Assembly (NCBI GenBank): GCA_009668975.1 | Contig: SBEG01000007.1 | Span: forward strand, 124,001 to 188,000 | Origin: Deltaproteobacteria bacterium | GTDB lineage: Bacteria > Desulfobacterota > Desulfuromonadia > Geobacterales > Geobacteraceae | Direction: 5' to 3' | Length of the DNA: 64,000 nt | Part shown: one piece after another, positions 7,704-14,816 of the stretch | Layout: each line of letters begins with the position of its first letter | Numbering within the stretch: the first letter of the stretch is position 1 | Made by a program: the position numbers and the translations under genes | The notes under the pieces: model-generated | Databases searched by the model: none | Seen by the model: the letters and a program-made list of their open reading frames with translations, nothing else | Told to the model about the DNA's origin: nothing

Positions 7704-8534
7704 GTGAAAATGAAAACGATTTATGTCAATCCTTGGGGCGGAATTATACCTGGCAACTATTCATGTTCCGCTGTTACTTTTACTCAAGAGCTTGAGAAAT
7801 TGGAATATCTAGTTTTTTATGTTCTTGCTGCTGAAAGAATTTTTGCGACTAGGTACAATGAATTCAAAGATGAAAGTTTAGATTACATTAGATCGTTAGG
7901 GCCCAAATTTCAGGAAAGTTTTGATCACATTATTGCCCATAAGGGAGACAGACTGATTCTTAGCGGTAAATCTTATGAGAATTTGCCTAGTCAAATGACG
8001 TTCAGCCGTACTGTTGATAGTTTTCGCCTATATTTAAAAAACATTCTTACCGAGATAATTCAAATTAAACCTCAATTGCTTAAGTCAGGTGAAAAGGAAA
8101 AATTAGATTTCATTCTTGATTTTGATGATATGCAAGAGTTGAGAAAGGCTCTTGCAGAAAAGAAGATAGAAAGCCTTTTTTATCTTGGTTTTAAAGATAT
8201 ATGCGAGTTTTTTGAATCAAGAGTTGGAGTCAAACTTATAGACGCGAATGAAGATTTAGAAAAATTAGTTCTACAAACAAGGATAAGGAATTTGATTGTT
8301 CACAACTCTGGGAAAATTAATTCAGAATTTATGAGGGAGTTCCCAAACTATAAACCATTAGTAATCAATGGATCAATTAGACTTAGATACAAAGATTTAT
8401 TAAAAGAAAACAGCTTCATCTTGAAATGCGTGGAATCTATCGATAATAAAATTACCAAGAAATTTGGATTGTCTACAGCAGTCATTTCCACCGATAAATA
8501 TGGCCCAACCAGCGGCGACAGCGGTCTCCGCTAA
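7704..8534 (+). CDS. HEPN-like hypothetical protein (cassette 4)
   Basis: A 276-residue, AT-rich gene. The C-terminal part contains RIRNLIVHNSGKIN, where R195 and H200 form the R-x4-H arrangement of HEPN RNases; surrounding helices fit a HEPN-like domain. HEPN proteins often act as RNA-cleaving toxins or abortive-infection effectors. There is no gene for a separate antitoxin in the cassette. The stop codon falls inside the next attC, so the last ~12 residues are attC-encoded. The start could also be the second Met (residue 3). Family assignment is by motif only. Confidence 0.6.
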   Translation: MKMKTIYVNPWGGIIPGNYSCSAVTFTQELEKLEYLVFYVLAAERIFATRYNEFKDESLDYIRSLGPKFQESFDHIIAHKGDRLILSGKSYENLPSQMTFSRTVDSFRLYLKNILTEIIQIKPQLLKSGEKEKLDFILDFDDMQELRKALAEKKIESLFYLGFKDICEFFESRVGVKLIDANEDLEKLVLQTRIRNLIVHNSGKINSEFMREFPNYKPLVINGSIRLRYKDLLKENSFILKCVESIDNKITKKFGLSTAVISTDKYGPTSGDSGLR

Positions 8535-8566
8535 CGCTCCGCCGCTGGCGCCTTGAGACGTTATGG
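8503..8566 (+). repeat. attC site of cassette 4
   Basis: GCCCAAC (perfect RYYYAAC) at 8503-8509. CCAGCGGCG pairs exactly with CGCCGCTGG. The GTT core is at 8560. About 64 bp. Confidence 0.75.
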
Positions 8567-8575
8567 AGTAACAGG

Positions 8576-9250
8576 ATGATAAGAAAACTTTACAGTTTTA
8601 CCTACCAATTTTGCAGAAATGGTCACATGCTCTACTCCCACGATGGCACTATTTCAAGAAAAAAGTGCCAACAGTGCGGAGAAACATATGTTGCCGCTTG
8701 TGAAAACTGTAATACGGCGTTGCAAAACTCATTTAGCTCTCCTGTATATCTCACAAATAGCCAACCGGTCAGCTTCCCCTCCAGACCTGATTTTTGCCCT
8801 GAATGTGGGAATGCCTTTCCATGGGCCAAAGGTGATCAAGAAGTAAAAGTTGCTTCCTTTGAATTCTGGGACATGTTGCATCCTTCTGTTACAGGTGTGG
8901 CTAGGGAGCGGTTTGACAGTGGCCACTATGCAGATGCAGTAGAGGCGGCCTTAAAAGCATTAAATGTACAGGTGAAGAAAATCTACAAAACAAAGACAGG
9001 AGAAGAGCTTGACGGTGTTCCGTTGATGCGGAAGGCCTTCGCTCACACAAGTCCGATTATTCAATTAGGCGACTTAACCGAACAAACTGGCCGCAACATC
9101 CAACAGGGCTTCATGGACTTGTTCGCAGGGGCTATTGCCGGAATCCGAAATCCTAAAGCACATGACAATATCGTAATCGATGACGTAAGAGCGATCCACC
9201 ATCTGTTTGTAACAAGCCTGCTGTTCTACAAGTTAGACGAGCGACTCTAA
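8576..9250 (+). CDS. Zinc-ribbon plus TIGR02391/Ymh-type (HEPN-like) protein (cassette 5)
   Basis: A 224-residue protein. Residues 31-77 carry three CxxC pairs (C31/C34, C42/C45, C74/C77), a zinc-ribbon region. Residues ~100-224 match the Ymh family: LHPSVTGVARERFDSGHYAD, then GVPLMRKAFAH, then GFMDLFAGAIAGIRNPKAHD. R191 and H196 give an R-x4-H motif like that of HEPN RNases. Proteins of this family occur in mobile elements and defence islands. It has a ribosome-binding site (GGAGTAACAGG) just after the attC core. Two successive cassettes with R-x4-H proteins are notable. Confidence 0.75.
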   Translation: MIRKLYSFTYQFCRNGHMLYSHDGTISRKKCQQCGETYVAACENCNTALQNSFSSPVYLTNSQPVSFPSRPDFCPECGNAFPWAKGDQEVKVASFEFWDMLHPSVTGVARERFDSGHYADAVEAALKALNVQVKKIYKTKTGEELDGVPLMRKAFAHTSPIIQLGDLTEQTGRNIQQGFMDLFAGAIAGIRNPKAHDNIVIDDVRAIHHLFVTSLLFYKLDERL

Positions 9251-9252
9251 TG

Positions 9253-9315
9253 CCATAACCTAGCGCGACACACGGTCTCCGCTTCACTCCGCCGGTGCGC
9301 TCTCTCACGTTAGCT
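9253..9315 (+). repeat. attC site of cassette 5
   Basis: CCATAAC on the left and GTTAGCT at 9309-9315. The arms around GCGCGACACACGG and CCGCCGGTGCGC pair imperfectly. It shares CGGTCTCCGCT with the preceding attC. Confidence 0.65.
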
Positions 9316-9328
9316 CACAAGGAATCTT

Positions 9329-9889
9329 ATGACCCAGTACAAGAACATTATTGACATACTATCATCGATGGCTTCCTTCATAGCAATTATTGGTGTAATG
9401 GTAAGTTGGTATAAAAGCGCACAGAAGCCGCTTAAAATCGATAGGGTTGTCATTCATAAAAAGGAAACTGAAAACACATTCATTTTAGTCGTAAAAAATA
9501 GAAAAAATTACCCTGTAGAGATCAAATCCATTAGTTGCTATAGAAAACCGAAATACCAAATTCAAAAGAAAAACAACCAAAAACCGGAATATATGAAGTT
9601 ATTAAGTCTCTCCGATAGTTATTTTTCAAGCTCCGAACATTTTGAAATAGGCGCTAACGGACATACAGACATAAGAGTTAAGTGTGGTCCGTTTAGCGGA
9701 CAGGCGAACAGATTACTATTCTCGATCTATACATCACACGGCTACCATGAGATATGGTGCAAAGACATCTTAGAAGTGGATATAGGTAAAACCGAAGTAT
9801 ACGGATTGGAATACCAGCATGAATATCAATCCAAATATAGAGCAAAAATACAATACTACTGGCTTAGGTTACTTGAATCTTTAAAGTAA
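9329..9889 (+). CDS. Membrane-anchored hypothetical protein (cassette 6)
   Basis: A 186-residue protein with one predicted N-terminal membrane helix (about residues 8-26, IDILSSMASFIAIIGVMVSW), followed by a basic soluble part rich in beta-type sequence (FILVVKNRKNYPVEIKSISC). Start supported by AAGGA upstream. No domain recognised. It is alone in its cassette between two attC sites. Its base composition is AT-rich, as for the other cassettes. A single-helix anchor with a cytoplasmic sensor or effector part is possible but unproven. Confidence 0.6.
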   Translation: MTQYKNIIDILSSMASFIAIIGVMVSWYKSAQKPLKIDRVVIHKKETENTFILVVKNRKNYPVEIKSISCYRKPKYQIQKKNNQKPEYMKLLSLSDSYFSSSEHFEIGANGHTDIRVKCGPFSGQANRLLFSIYTSHGYHEIWCKDILEVDIGKTEVYGLEYQHEYQSKYRAKIQYYWLRLLESLK

Positions 9890-9892
9890 TAG

Positions 9893-9957
9893 AGCTAACA
9901 GGTCGCTCGACCTGACCGCCAAAAACCGGTGTCAGGTCAGCACCCGTACCGTTAGCG
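9893..9957 (+). repeat. attC site of cassette 6
   Basis: AGCTAAC on the left and GTTAGCG on the right are mutually complementary over GCTAAC/GTTAGC. Internal arms GACCTGAC and GTCAGGTC pair exactly. About 65 bp. Confidence 0.8.
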
Positions 9958-9979
9958 GTTACCAGCATGAGAGTATACC

Positions 9980-11182
9980 ATGACGAAGGCTAGACCCCCT
10001 CAATGGACCCAGTGGTGGCAGGACGACATTCCTTGCCACTTCTCGCCTGAAGAAGCGACTGAGAACGCCGAGTACCTAACTCAACTCCTCGGCTCAAGGT
10101 TCCTTGAAGGTACAAAGCATTCTGTTGCAGAAGTTAAGCACCCAATCCTTCAACGGTGGATAACTTGTGGCGCCGGTTCCTTTCTTGAACTCAATGCACT
10201 GGCGTCAGACCTCAAAGTGGTTGCTAAATCACATGGCTTCGATACCATCTTGTACGATCTAAAGAACCCCAAAACATGCGCTTCCACTTGGCATACTTTA
10301 CACGTAGCGGCACTTATTGGAAGAGCTGCCGGAGCAATAGTTGAGCAGTTCTATCCTCAAACAGACGAATCACTGCCTGACTTCTTGGTCTCATACGGTG
10401 GCATCCAAGTTGCCTGCGAGGCCAAGCTATTGGCGAAATCAGGACAAGAAGAAGCGTTTGAAGCCTATGCAGCGAATCTGTCTGAGCGAATCATAACACA
10501 AGTGTTAACGAGTGAAGGAGTACACCCGGCAATGACCGTAGTATTTAAAGACGTTGATTCTTTGCCGCAGGTTAATGATGTGGTTAGAGTTGCAATGGAG
10601 GGACGCATACACTATTCAGATGGTAGCCTAGTATATCGTAGCCCAGCATTCAATCTCTTCATAGATCCGGCGGAATCGATGTCCTCTGGTGTAACGGAGT
10701 CACGGATGTGTCTTTTACTTTGTCCTAAGTCAGAAAAAGAAGACCTCCGGGTGCATCGCCCAGGCGCGAAGGCATCCAAACAGCTCTCGTCAGCGGCAAC
10801 GGTAGAACATCCAGGTTTGCTACTGCTTGGCATCACTCAGCTTCAAGATCCAGGCTACGTCGTGAGCCTATTTCGCAGGAGGTTTGCTGGTAAGCAATAC
10901 CCTGGTATCTCAGGGGTAATACTAATACATGCGGGGACACACATGGAACAACCACTCAGGAGTCCTCTTGACTTGATAGCAACAGTTCGAAATGGCGGGA
11001 CTGCTCTGCCTCACCCCAATTTGCCACTGAAAGCTGTCGGTCTTCTCGGGGCTCTCCCTACAAAATCAAGTGAAGAAATCCCCGCCTACCGCCATCTAGC
11101 ACATGAAATAAGGGTTGGTTATGGCAACAGCAGCGTATTCCTACCGGACTTGAGAAAACTCAGCCGTGAAATGCTTTCATAG
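9980..11182 (+). CDS. Putative PD-(D/E)XK nuclease-like protein (cassette 7)
   Basis: A 400-residue protein, alone in the last cassette. Residues 133-149 read PDFLVSYGGIQVACEAK: P133-D134, a strand, then E147-A148-K149, which is the PD-(D/E)XK nuclease signature with usual spacing, preceded by a helix containing E122. The C-terminal half (about 200-400) is of unknown type. No name can be given. Restriction-like nucleases standing alone in cassettes are candidates for defence effectors. Unlike the other cassette genes its composition is nearer the chromosomal average, suggesting a different source. Confidence 0.65.
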   Translation: MTKARPPQWTQWWQDDIPCHFSPEEATENAEYLTQLLGSRFLEGTKHSVAEVKHPILQRWITCGAGSFLELNALASDLKVVAKSHGFDTILYDLKNPKTCASTWHTLHVAALIGRAAGAIVEQFYPQTDESLPDFLVSYGGIQVACEAKLLAKSGQEEAFEAYAANLSERIITQVLTSEGVHPAMTVVFKDVDSLPQVNDVVRVAMEGRIHYSDGSLVYRSPAFNLFIDPAESMSSGVTESRMCLLLCPKSEKEDLRVHRPGAKASKQLSSAATVEHPGLLLLGITQLQDPGYVVSLFRRRFAGKQYPGISGVILIHAGTHMEQPLRSPLDLIATVRNGGTALPHPNLPLKAVGLLGALPTKSSEEIPAYRHLAHEIRVGYGNSSVFLPDLRKLSREMLS

Positions 11183-11236
11183 CCCCGGGACTTCTGAGAT
11201 GAAGTTTAATAGTATGCTGGCGGAGCCACAGAATTC

Positions 11237-11300
11237 CGCTAACCGGTGGATACAAATCGACTTCGCTGCGCTCCGCATTTGATCCACCGAACCGTTGGTC
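11237..11300 (+). repeat. attC site of cassette 7 (last in array)
   Basis: CGCTAAC on the left and GTTGGTC at 11294-11300. CGGTGGAT and ATCCACCG pair, extended by CAAAT/ATTTG. About 64 bp. No further cassette follows before the transposon end. Confidence 0.75.
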
Positions 11301-11416
11301 AAAGCATTAATGTGGATCGGATTCCAAATATGACACTTAATTGGCGTGGAACAATGACCCACCCGAGTCTTTAACTACCTACTATTACAATTGAATAATC
11401 ACAGGGAGGGTCAAGC

Positions 11417-12055
11417 TTGGACGCCGATGCTTGGTCAATATTCCACGCCGGTTCACATCCCCAGTTCACGACTTTATTTTCCCTAAGGGAAATGCTTCTC
11501 CGTTTTTCAGTTCACAACTTTATTCGACTTCGAATGAAAACCGAACATCGTAAGTTACTGATATTACCTATGGGTCAATATACAACTTTATTCCAAGCGA
11601 CAGAAGCTCTCCGCGGTTTTCTGGAAGTGACCTTTCACAACAAAATCCCCATCACCCGGGCGATGGGGATCCGGGTCCTCCGCTATGACGGTACCAACCT
11701 GGTGCTTGGCGCGCCCCTGGAACCGAATGTGAATGACAAGGGAACCGCCTTTGGCGGAAGCCTTTATTCCCTGCTGGTCCTGGCCGGCTGGGGGCTGATC
11801 CACCTCAAGCTCAAGGAAGAGGGCATCAACGGCGAAATCATGATCCACGAAAGCACCGTCAGCTACAGCGAACCTCTTACGAGCGACTGGCAGGCACACT
11901 GCCGGCTCCCCGAAGCTGCCGGATACACTCACTTCCTCGAAAAGCTCCATAGCAAAGGCCGGGCACGTCTGGCCCTCGAAGCACAGATCATGTCGGGCCC
12001 GCAGGTAGCAGTCAGCTTCCGCGGCAGTTACGCAGTGGTTTGTAAACAGTTTTGA
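11417..12055 (+). CDS. YiiD-C-type thioesterase, N-terminus encoded by the transposon end
   Basis: From about residue 66 (LRGFLEVTFHNKIPITRAMG) the protein is a hotdog-fold thioesterase of the YiiD C-terminal family, with NDKGTAFGGSLYSLLVLAGW as the usual core. Such proteins hydrolyse acyl-thioesters; the substrate is unknown. The frame is open back to a TTG at 11417 with a strong GGGAGGG site at spacing 6, so the first 62 codons come from the transposon left end. Internal ATGs at 11535 and 11571 lack good ribosome-binding sites. The native start must have been just before codon 63 and was displaced by the insertion. The last codons (CAG TTT TGA) belong to the dispersed heptad repeat. Confidence 0.75.
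   Translation: MDADAWSIFHAGSHPQFTTLFSLREMLLRFSVHNFIRLRMKTEHRKLLILPMGQYTTLFQATEALRGFLEVTFHNKIPITRAMGIRVLRYDGTNLVLGAPLEPNVNDKGTAFGGSLYSLLVLAGWGLIHLKLKEEGINGEIMIHESTVSYSEPLTSDWQAHCRLPEAAGYTHFLEKLHSKGRARLALEAQIMSGPQVAVSFRGSYAVVCKQF
11462..11602 (+). repeat. Tn7-like left end: three TnsB-site-like repeats and terminal ACA
   Basis: Three aligned 17-mers: CAGTTCACGACTTTATT (11462), CAGTTCACAACTTTATT (11508) and CAATATACAACTTTATT (11576). They resemble the TnsB sites of Tn7 read outwards (CAGTTCCCAACTATTTT at its left end). The last is followed after 7 bases by ACA at 11600-11602, where Tn7-family ends close (TGT...ACA). Spacing of the sites over about 130 bp fits a left end. The exact terminus and the 5-bp target duplication need the other end to confirm. 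Confidence 0.75.
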
Positions 12056-12115
12056 GTTTTTAATTTTGAAGTACTATTGCCAGATTCCCAACAAAAAAAA
12101 CACTCAAAACTGCAT
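12047..12115. repeat. Heptad-type dispersed repeat with inverted arms
   Basis: CAGTTTTGAGT at the thioesterase stop and ACTCAAAACTG at 12104-12114 are perfect inverted arms. The left arm supplies the last sense codons and stop of the thioesterase gene. The same 7-bp-periodic motif recurs across the window. Confidence 0.7.
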
Positions 12116-12197
12116 TTCTCCGCTTCCCATAAGAAAAGGGGCGACCCGCATAGCCGCCCTGTCTCACAATGCACCAGCATCAACCAATAGCCCCGCC

Positions 12198-12713
12198 TCA
12201 GAGATCACGCTTCCAGTTCACCCGCACATAATTTTCGCCATGGCTCCACTGGTGGTTCAACTCGCCACTGTGAGCCTTGTAGATTTCCTTGCCGAGCTTC
12301 TCGGCCAGTTTGTCCAGCGTGGTCAGCAAAGTCAGGACGTCCCCCTCCTGCTTTATCTCCATGATTCGTCCAAGAGGATTTTTATTCCGTGACTTTTCTT
12401 CGGTATTCTTGATCAGCTCGAGGATCTCCGTTTCATGCTTGCCCAAATAGCTGCCGGACAGCGTCAGAAAACCTCCCGGCACTTTATCCTGCATCTTCAG
12501 GCAGGCAGGGCAGACAATCTTGCCGACCGACGGGTCCTCTTTCAACTGGGCAAGTTCAAGCGGGTCCATGATCCAGCGTTTCTGCCGGTTGATAACCCCG
12601 CACTTGGTGCAGTAGGAAACCTCCATCCCATCCTTCGACATGTAGACATCAGTACTCCGGGCAGTCCGCTGACCTTTCTCTTCGACACCTCTTTTACGGG
12701 AAGGCTGTGTCAT
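12198..12713 (-). CDS. BCAM0308-family zinc-binding protein
   Basis: A 171-residue protein; the ATG at 12713 has a good ribosome-binding site (AAAGGAG). It contains CTKCG and CPACL, two CxxC pairs forming a zinc site, and the family-typical C-terminus ending YVRVNWKRDL. The middle has GGFLTLSGSYLGKHETEIL. The family is widespread in deltaproteobacteria and resembles the zinc part of NMD3-like proteins, but no function is established. It stands alone; heptad repeats flank it on both sides. Confidence 0.75.
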   Translation of the reverse strand: MTQPSRKRGVEEKGQRTARSTDVYMSKDGMEVSYCTKCGVINRQKRWIMDPLELAQLKEDPSVGKIVCPACLKMQDKVPGGFLTLSGSYLGKHETEILELIKNTEEKSRNKNPLGRIMEIKQEGDVLTLLTTLDKLAEKLGKEIYKAHSGELNHQWSHGENYVRVNWKRDL

Positions 12714-12781
12714 GATTGTTCTCCTTTCAGCAGGGGAATTACTCACTTCCTGCTTCAAGTATAACAGTGATGGGGGGAAAA

Positions 12782-12824
12782 GCAGTTTTGAGTTTTTCGT
12801 TTTCACCTTAAAACTCAAAACTGC
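12782..12824. repeat. Heptad repeat forming a 15-bp perfect hairpin
   Basis: GCAGTTTTGAGTTTT and AAAACTCAAAACTGC are exact inverted arms separated by about 13 bases. The right arm contains the stop codon of the cyclase gene on the minus strand. With the flanking A/T runs it may also work as a terminator. Confidence 0.75.
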
Positions 12825-13438
12825 CTCAAAACAGCTCGCGCCGGTGCAGCGGCGCCACCGGAGATCCGCAGCGGCAGACAAACCAGCTCATAAACTCCCG
12901 CGGGCACATCCGACAGATCGAGCCCCTCGAGAATTACGACATCATGTCCCAGCAGCGTCCGATGCACCGCGCCGTCGCCGCTGAAGCTTTCGATGGAGAG
13001 ATAATCAATCCCCACCAGCCGGATGCCCTGGCTCACCAGATACTCCGCACCTTCGGCAGTCAGCGCAACGAAATCCGGGGAAAAATCGGGCCTGGACCAA
13101 AGCGCCGAGTTGCAGGTGCGGAACAGCAGCCGCTCCTCACCCGCCAGCGGCAACCCTGCCAGCTCAGCCACACCAATTGCCGCACAGCCGCGCAGATCCG
13201 CCACCAGAACCCTGCCCAGTAACAGAGAAAGGGGTATGTCGTCCAGGGTTGTCCCGCTCTCCAGCATATGCGCCGGAGTATCCAGGTGAGTCCCTGAATG
13301 GTCGCCAAAGGTAATCCGGGAAACCCGCGCCCCATCACCCTTCTCCAGCCGCAGCACTTGCTCGATCAGCAGACTCGGGTCCCCCGGCCAGGTTGGCAGG
13401 CCCTCGGCAAAAGGCACGGAAATGTCGTACATTTTCAT
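12815..13438 (-). CDS. Cyclase-family protein (kynurenine formamidase-like metal hydrolase)
   Basis: A 207-residue protein; the ATG at 13438 fits the family start (MYDISVPFAEGLPTWPGDP). It carries the metal-binding motif SGTHLDTPAHM (HxGTHxDxPxH type), a mark of the cyclase/formamidase family, which hydrolyses amide or lactone bonds. The true substrate cannot be told. The protein ends RQF-stop, encoded by the inverted heptad repeat, so its C-terminus has been altered by that element. It reads opposite to tadA and is a single-gene unit. Confidence 0.8.
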   Translation of the reverse strand: MKMYDISVPFAEGLPTWPGDPSLLIEQVLRLEKGDGARVSRITFGDHSGTHLDTPAHMLESGTTLDDIPLSLLLGRVLVADLRGCAAIGVAELAGLPLAGEERLLFRTCNSALWSRPDFSPDFVALTAEGAEYLVSQGIRLVGIDYLSIESFSGDGAVHRTLLGHDVVILEGLDLSDVPAGVYELVCLPLRISGGAAAPARAVLRQF

Positions 13439-13670
13439 AAAAGCCACCTTCGGAAAGCAGTGTTGAGTTTTTGGTTTTTTAGTTTTGCGTTGAAATAATA
13501 GTAAAGGCTTGAAAAAACTTGTCCACAGATTCATACACTTGCGCGCCGAAATGTCCGCCAGAGCTTCAGCGTAGGTGGAAGCTTCAGCGAAGGAGTGGAT
13601 TTTCACAGATAGAATCTCAATAGCAGATGCATAAAAACCCTGGTTACCTATCCAAACTACATCGAAATCA

Positions 13671-13699
13671 TTGACAAACTCCGGAAAATTCCGGATAGT
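13671..13699 (+). promoter_or_regulatory. Candidate tadA promoter with palindrome in the spacer
   Basis: TTGACA (13671-13676), 17 bp, GATAGT (13694-13699). The spacer contains the inverted repeat TCCGGAA/TTCCGGA, a possible operator. The tadA start is at 13758. Confidence 0.45.
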
Positions 13700-13757
13700 T
13701 GAAAGAGACGACGGATATTCATGAGAAGAGGATACGGCACCCGACCCGCTTGGACAG

Positions 13758-14234
13758 ATGATACTGGAAAAAGACGACCATTACTGGATGGGCCTGGCAA
13801 TCCGCGAAGCGAAAAAGGCCGAAGCCTGCGGCGAGGTTCCCATTGGCGCACTGGTGGTCCGGGACGGCCAAGTGCTCGGCCGAGGCTACAACCTGCGGGA
13901 GAAAAGCCTCGACCCCACCTCCCACGCCGAAATGACCGCCATTCGCAAAGCCGCGAAAAAAGCGGCAAACTGGCGACTGCTCGGCGCCACCCTCTATGTA
14001 ACCCTGGAACCCTGTCCCATGTGCATGGGCGCTATCATCCTCGCCCGCCTGGAAAGAGTTGTCTTCGGCTGCCACGATCCGAAGGCCGGAGCCGCCGGCT
14101 CCCTCTACGACCTGTCAAACGATGTACGCCTCAATCACCGCGTCGCTCTCACCAGCGGGGTCCGCAGCGAGGAATGTTCAGAACTGCTCAGTTCTTTCTT
14201 TGCAACACTGAGGAGAAAAAAAAAGCAGTTTTGA
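13758..14234 (+). CDS. tadA: tRNA-adenosine deaminase
   Basis: TadA converts adenosine-34 to inosine in tRNA-Arg(ACG). The 158-residue protein has the zinc/catalytic motifs H56-A57-E58 and P85-C-P-M-C89 (EPCPMCMGA), GEVPIGALVV near the N-terminus, and the usual length. The ATG at 13758 fits the family start; the ribosome-binding site is weak. The final KKKQF-stop is encoded by a heptad repeat copy. The gene is followed by a TPR protein gene on the same strand. Confidence 0.93.
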   Translation: MILEKDDHYWMGLAIREAKKAEACGEVPIGALVVRDGQVLGRGYNLREKSLDPTSHAEMTAIRKAAKKAANWRLLGATLYVTLEPCPMCMGAIILARLERVVFGCHDPKAGAAGSLYDLSNDVRLNHRVALTSGVRSEECSELLSSFFATLRRKKKQF

Positions 14235-14300
14235 GTTTTTATTTTTTAGTTTTTTCCCCCTTTGACGATAAGGAACAGCATGCAAAGAGAGGAAAACTCC

Positions 14301-14741
14301 ATGGAAGACCAGTTCCATAAGTTGCTGAAAGACGGCATCGCCGCGGTCAGAGCAGGCAACACCTCACAGGCCCTGAAACTTCTTGAAGAAGCGGCGGAAC
14401 TTGATGAAAGCCCCGAGCTCGTTTCCCACCTGGCCTACTGCCTGGCCAAGGAAAAACAGGACGTTACCTCAGCCTTGTCCCTCGCCAGAAGCGCACTGCG
14501 AGAGGAACCATGGAACTCCACCCACTATTTGAATCTTGGCAGGATCTATCTCCTTGCCGGCCGCAGAAAGGACGCCATCCAGATCTTCCGCGACGGGCTG
14601 CTCCACGAACACAACCCCCGAATCAAGGAGGAACTGGCCCGGCTCGGCAGCCGCAAATACCCGGTCATCGCCTCTCTGCCCCGAGAACATCCTTTCAATC
14701 GCATGCTGGGCAAAATTTTCGCCCGGCTTAAACTGAGATAA
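14301..14741 (+). CDS. Tetratricopeptide-repeat protein
   Basis: The ATG at 14301 has GAGAGGAAA upstream and gives 146 residues; longer starts at 14262 or 14281 are possible. It consists of three TPR-like helical pairs (AGNTSQALKLLEEAAELDES, then ALREEPWNSTHYLNLGRIYL, then RRKDAIQIFRDGL) followed by a conserved-looking tail (PFNRMLGKIFARLKLR). TPR proteins mediate protein contacts; no partner is evident. It lies between tadA and a convergent pseudouridine synthase gene. The heptad repeat lies in the spacer before it. Confidence 0.75.
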   Translation: MEDQFHKLLKDGIAAVRAGNTSQALKLLEEAAELDESPELVSHLAYCLAKEKQDVTSALSLARSALREEPWNSTHYLNLGRIYLLAGRRKDAIQIFRDGLLHEHNPRIKEELARLGSRKYPVIASLPREHPFNRMLGKIFARLKLR

Positions 14742-14816
14742 AGCAGTGAATAACAGCTCCTGTGGAGACGTCTCATCCGAGACGCGCCACCGGCACGTCT
14801 TGGTGTGCAGCACGTC

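Larger units (their letters stand above)
2797..11300. mobile_element. Integron with seven gene cassettes and a broken integrase
   Basis: The divergent integrase remnant, an attI-like core (GTTGAAC at 3694-3700) and seven attC-like hairpins, each following one or two plus-strand genes, define an integron. Cassette limits inferred from the GTT cores are about 3695-5019, 5020-5845, 5846-7687, 7688-8560, 8561-9309, 9310-9951 and 9952-11294. The attC sites are of mixed type: two are ~94 bp and about 90% alike, five are 50-65 bp and different. No cassette carries a recognisable antibiotic-resistance gene. Confidence 0.8.
1..11602 (+). mobile_element. Distal part of a Tn7-like transposon (tnsD side to left end)
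   Basis: The window opens inside a gene whose product matches the C-terminal part of TnsD, the target-site selector of Tn7-like elements. At the other side, three 17-bp direct repeats (11462-11478, 11508-11524, 11576-11592) resemble Tn7 TnsB-binding sites, and a terminal ACA lies at 11600-11602. In Tn7 the order is right end, tnsABCDE, cargo, left end, and the left end has three spaced TnsB sites over about 150 bp; the layout here agrees. Cargo in the window is a HipA-like kinase, a broken antitoxin, a truncated integron integrase and a cassette array. The right end and tnsABC lie outside the window, so the full element is inferred. Confidence 0.75.
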
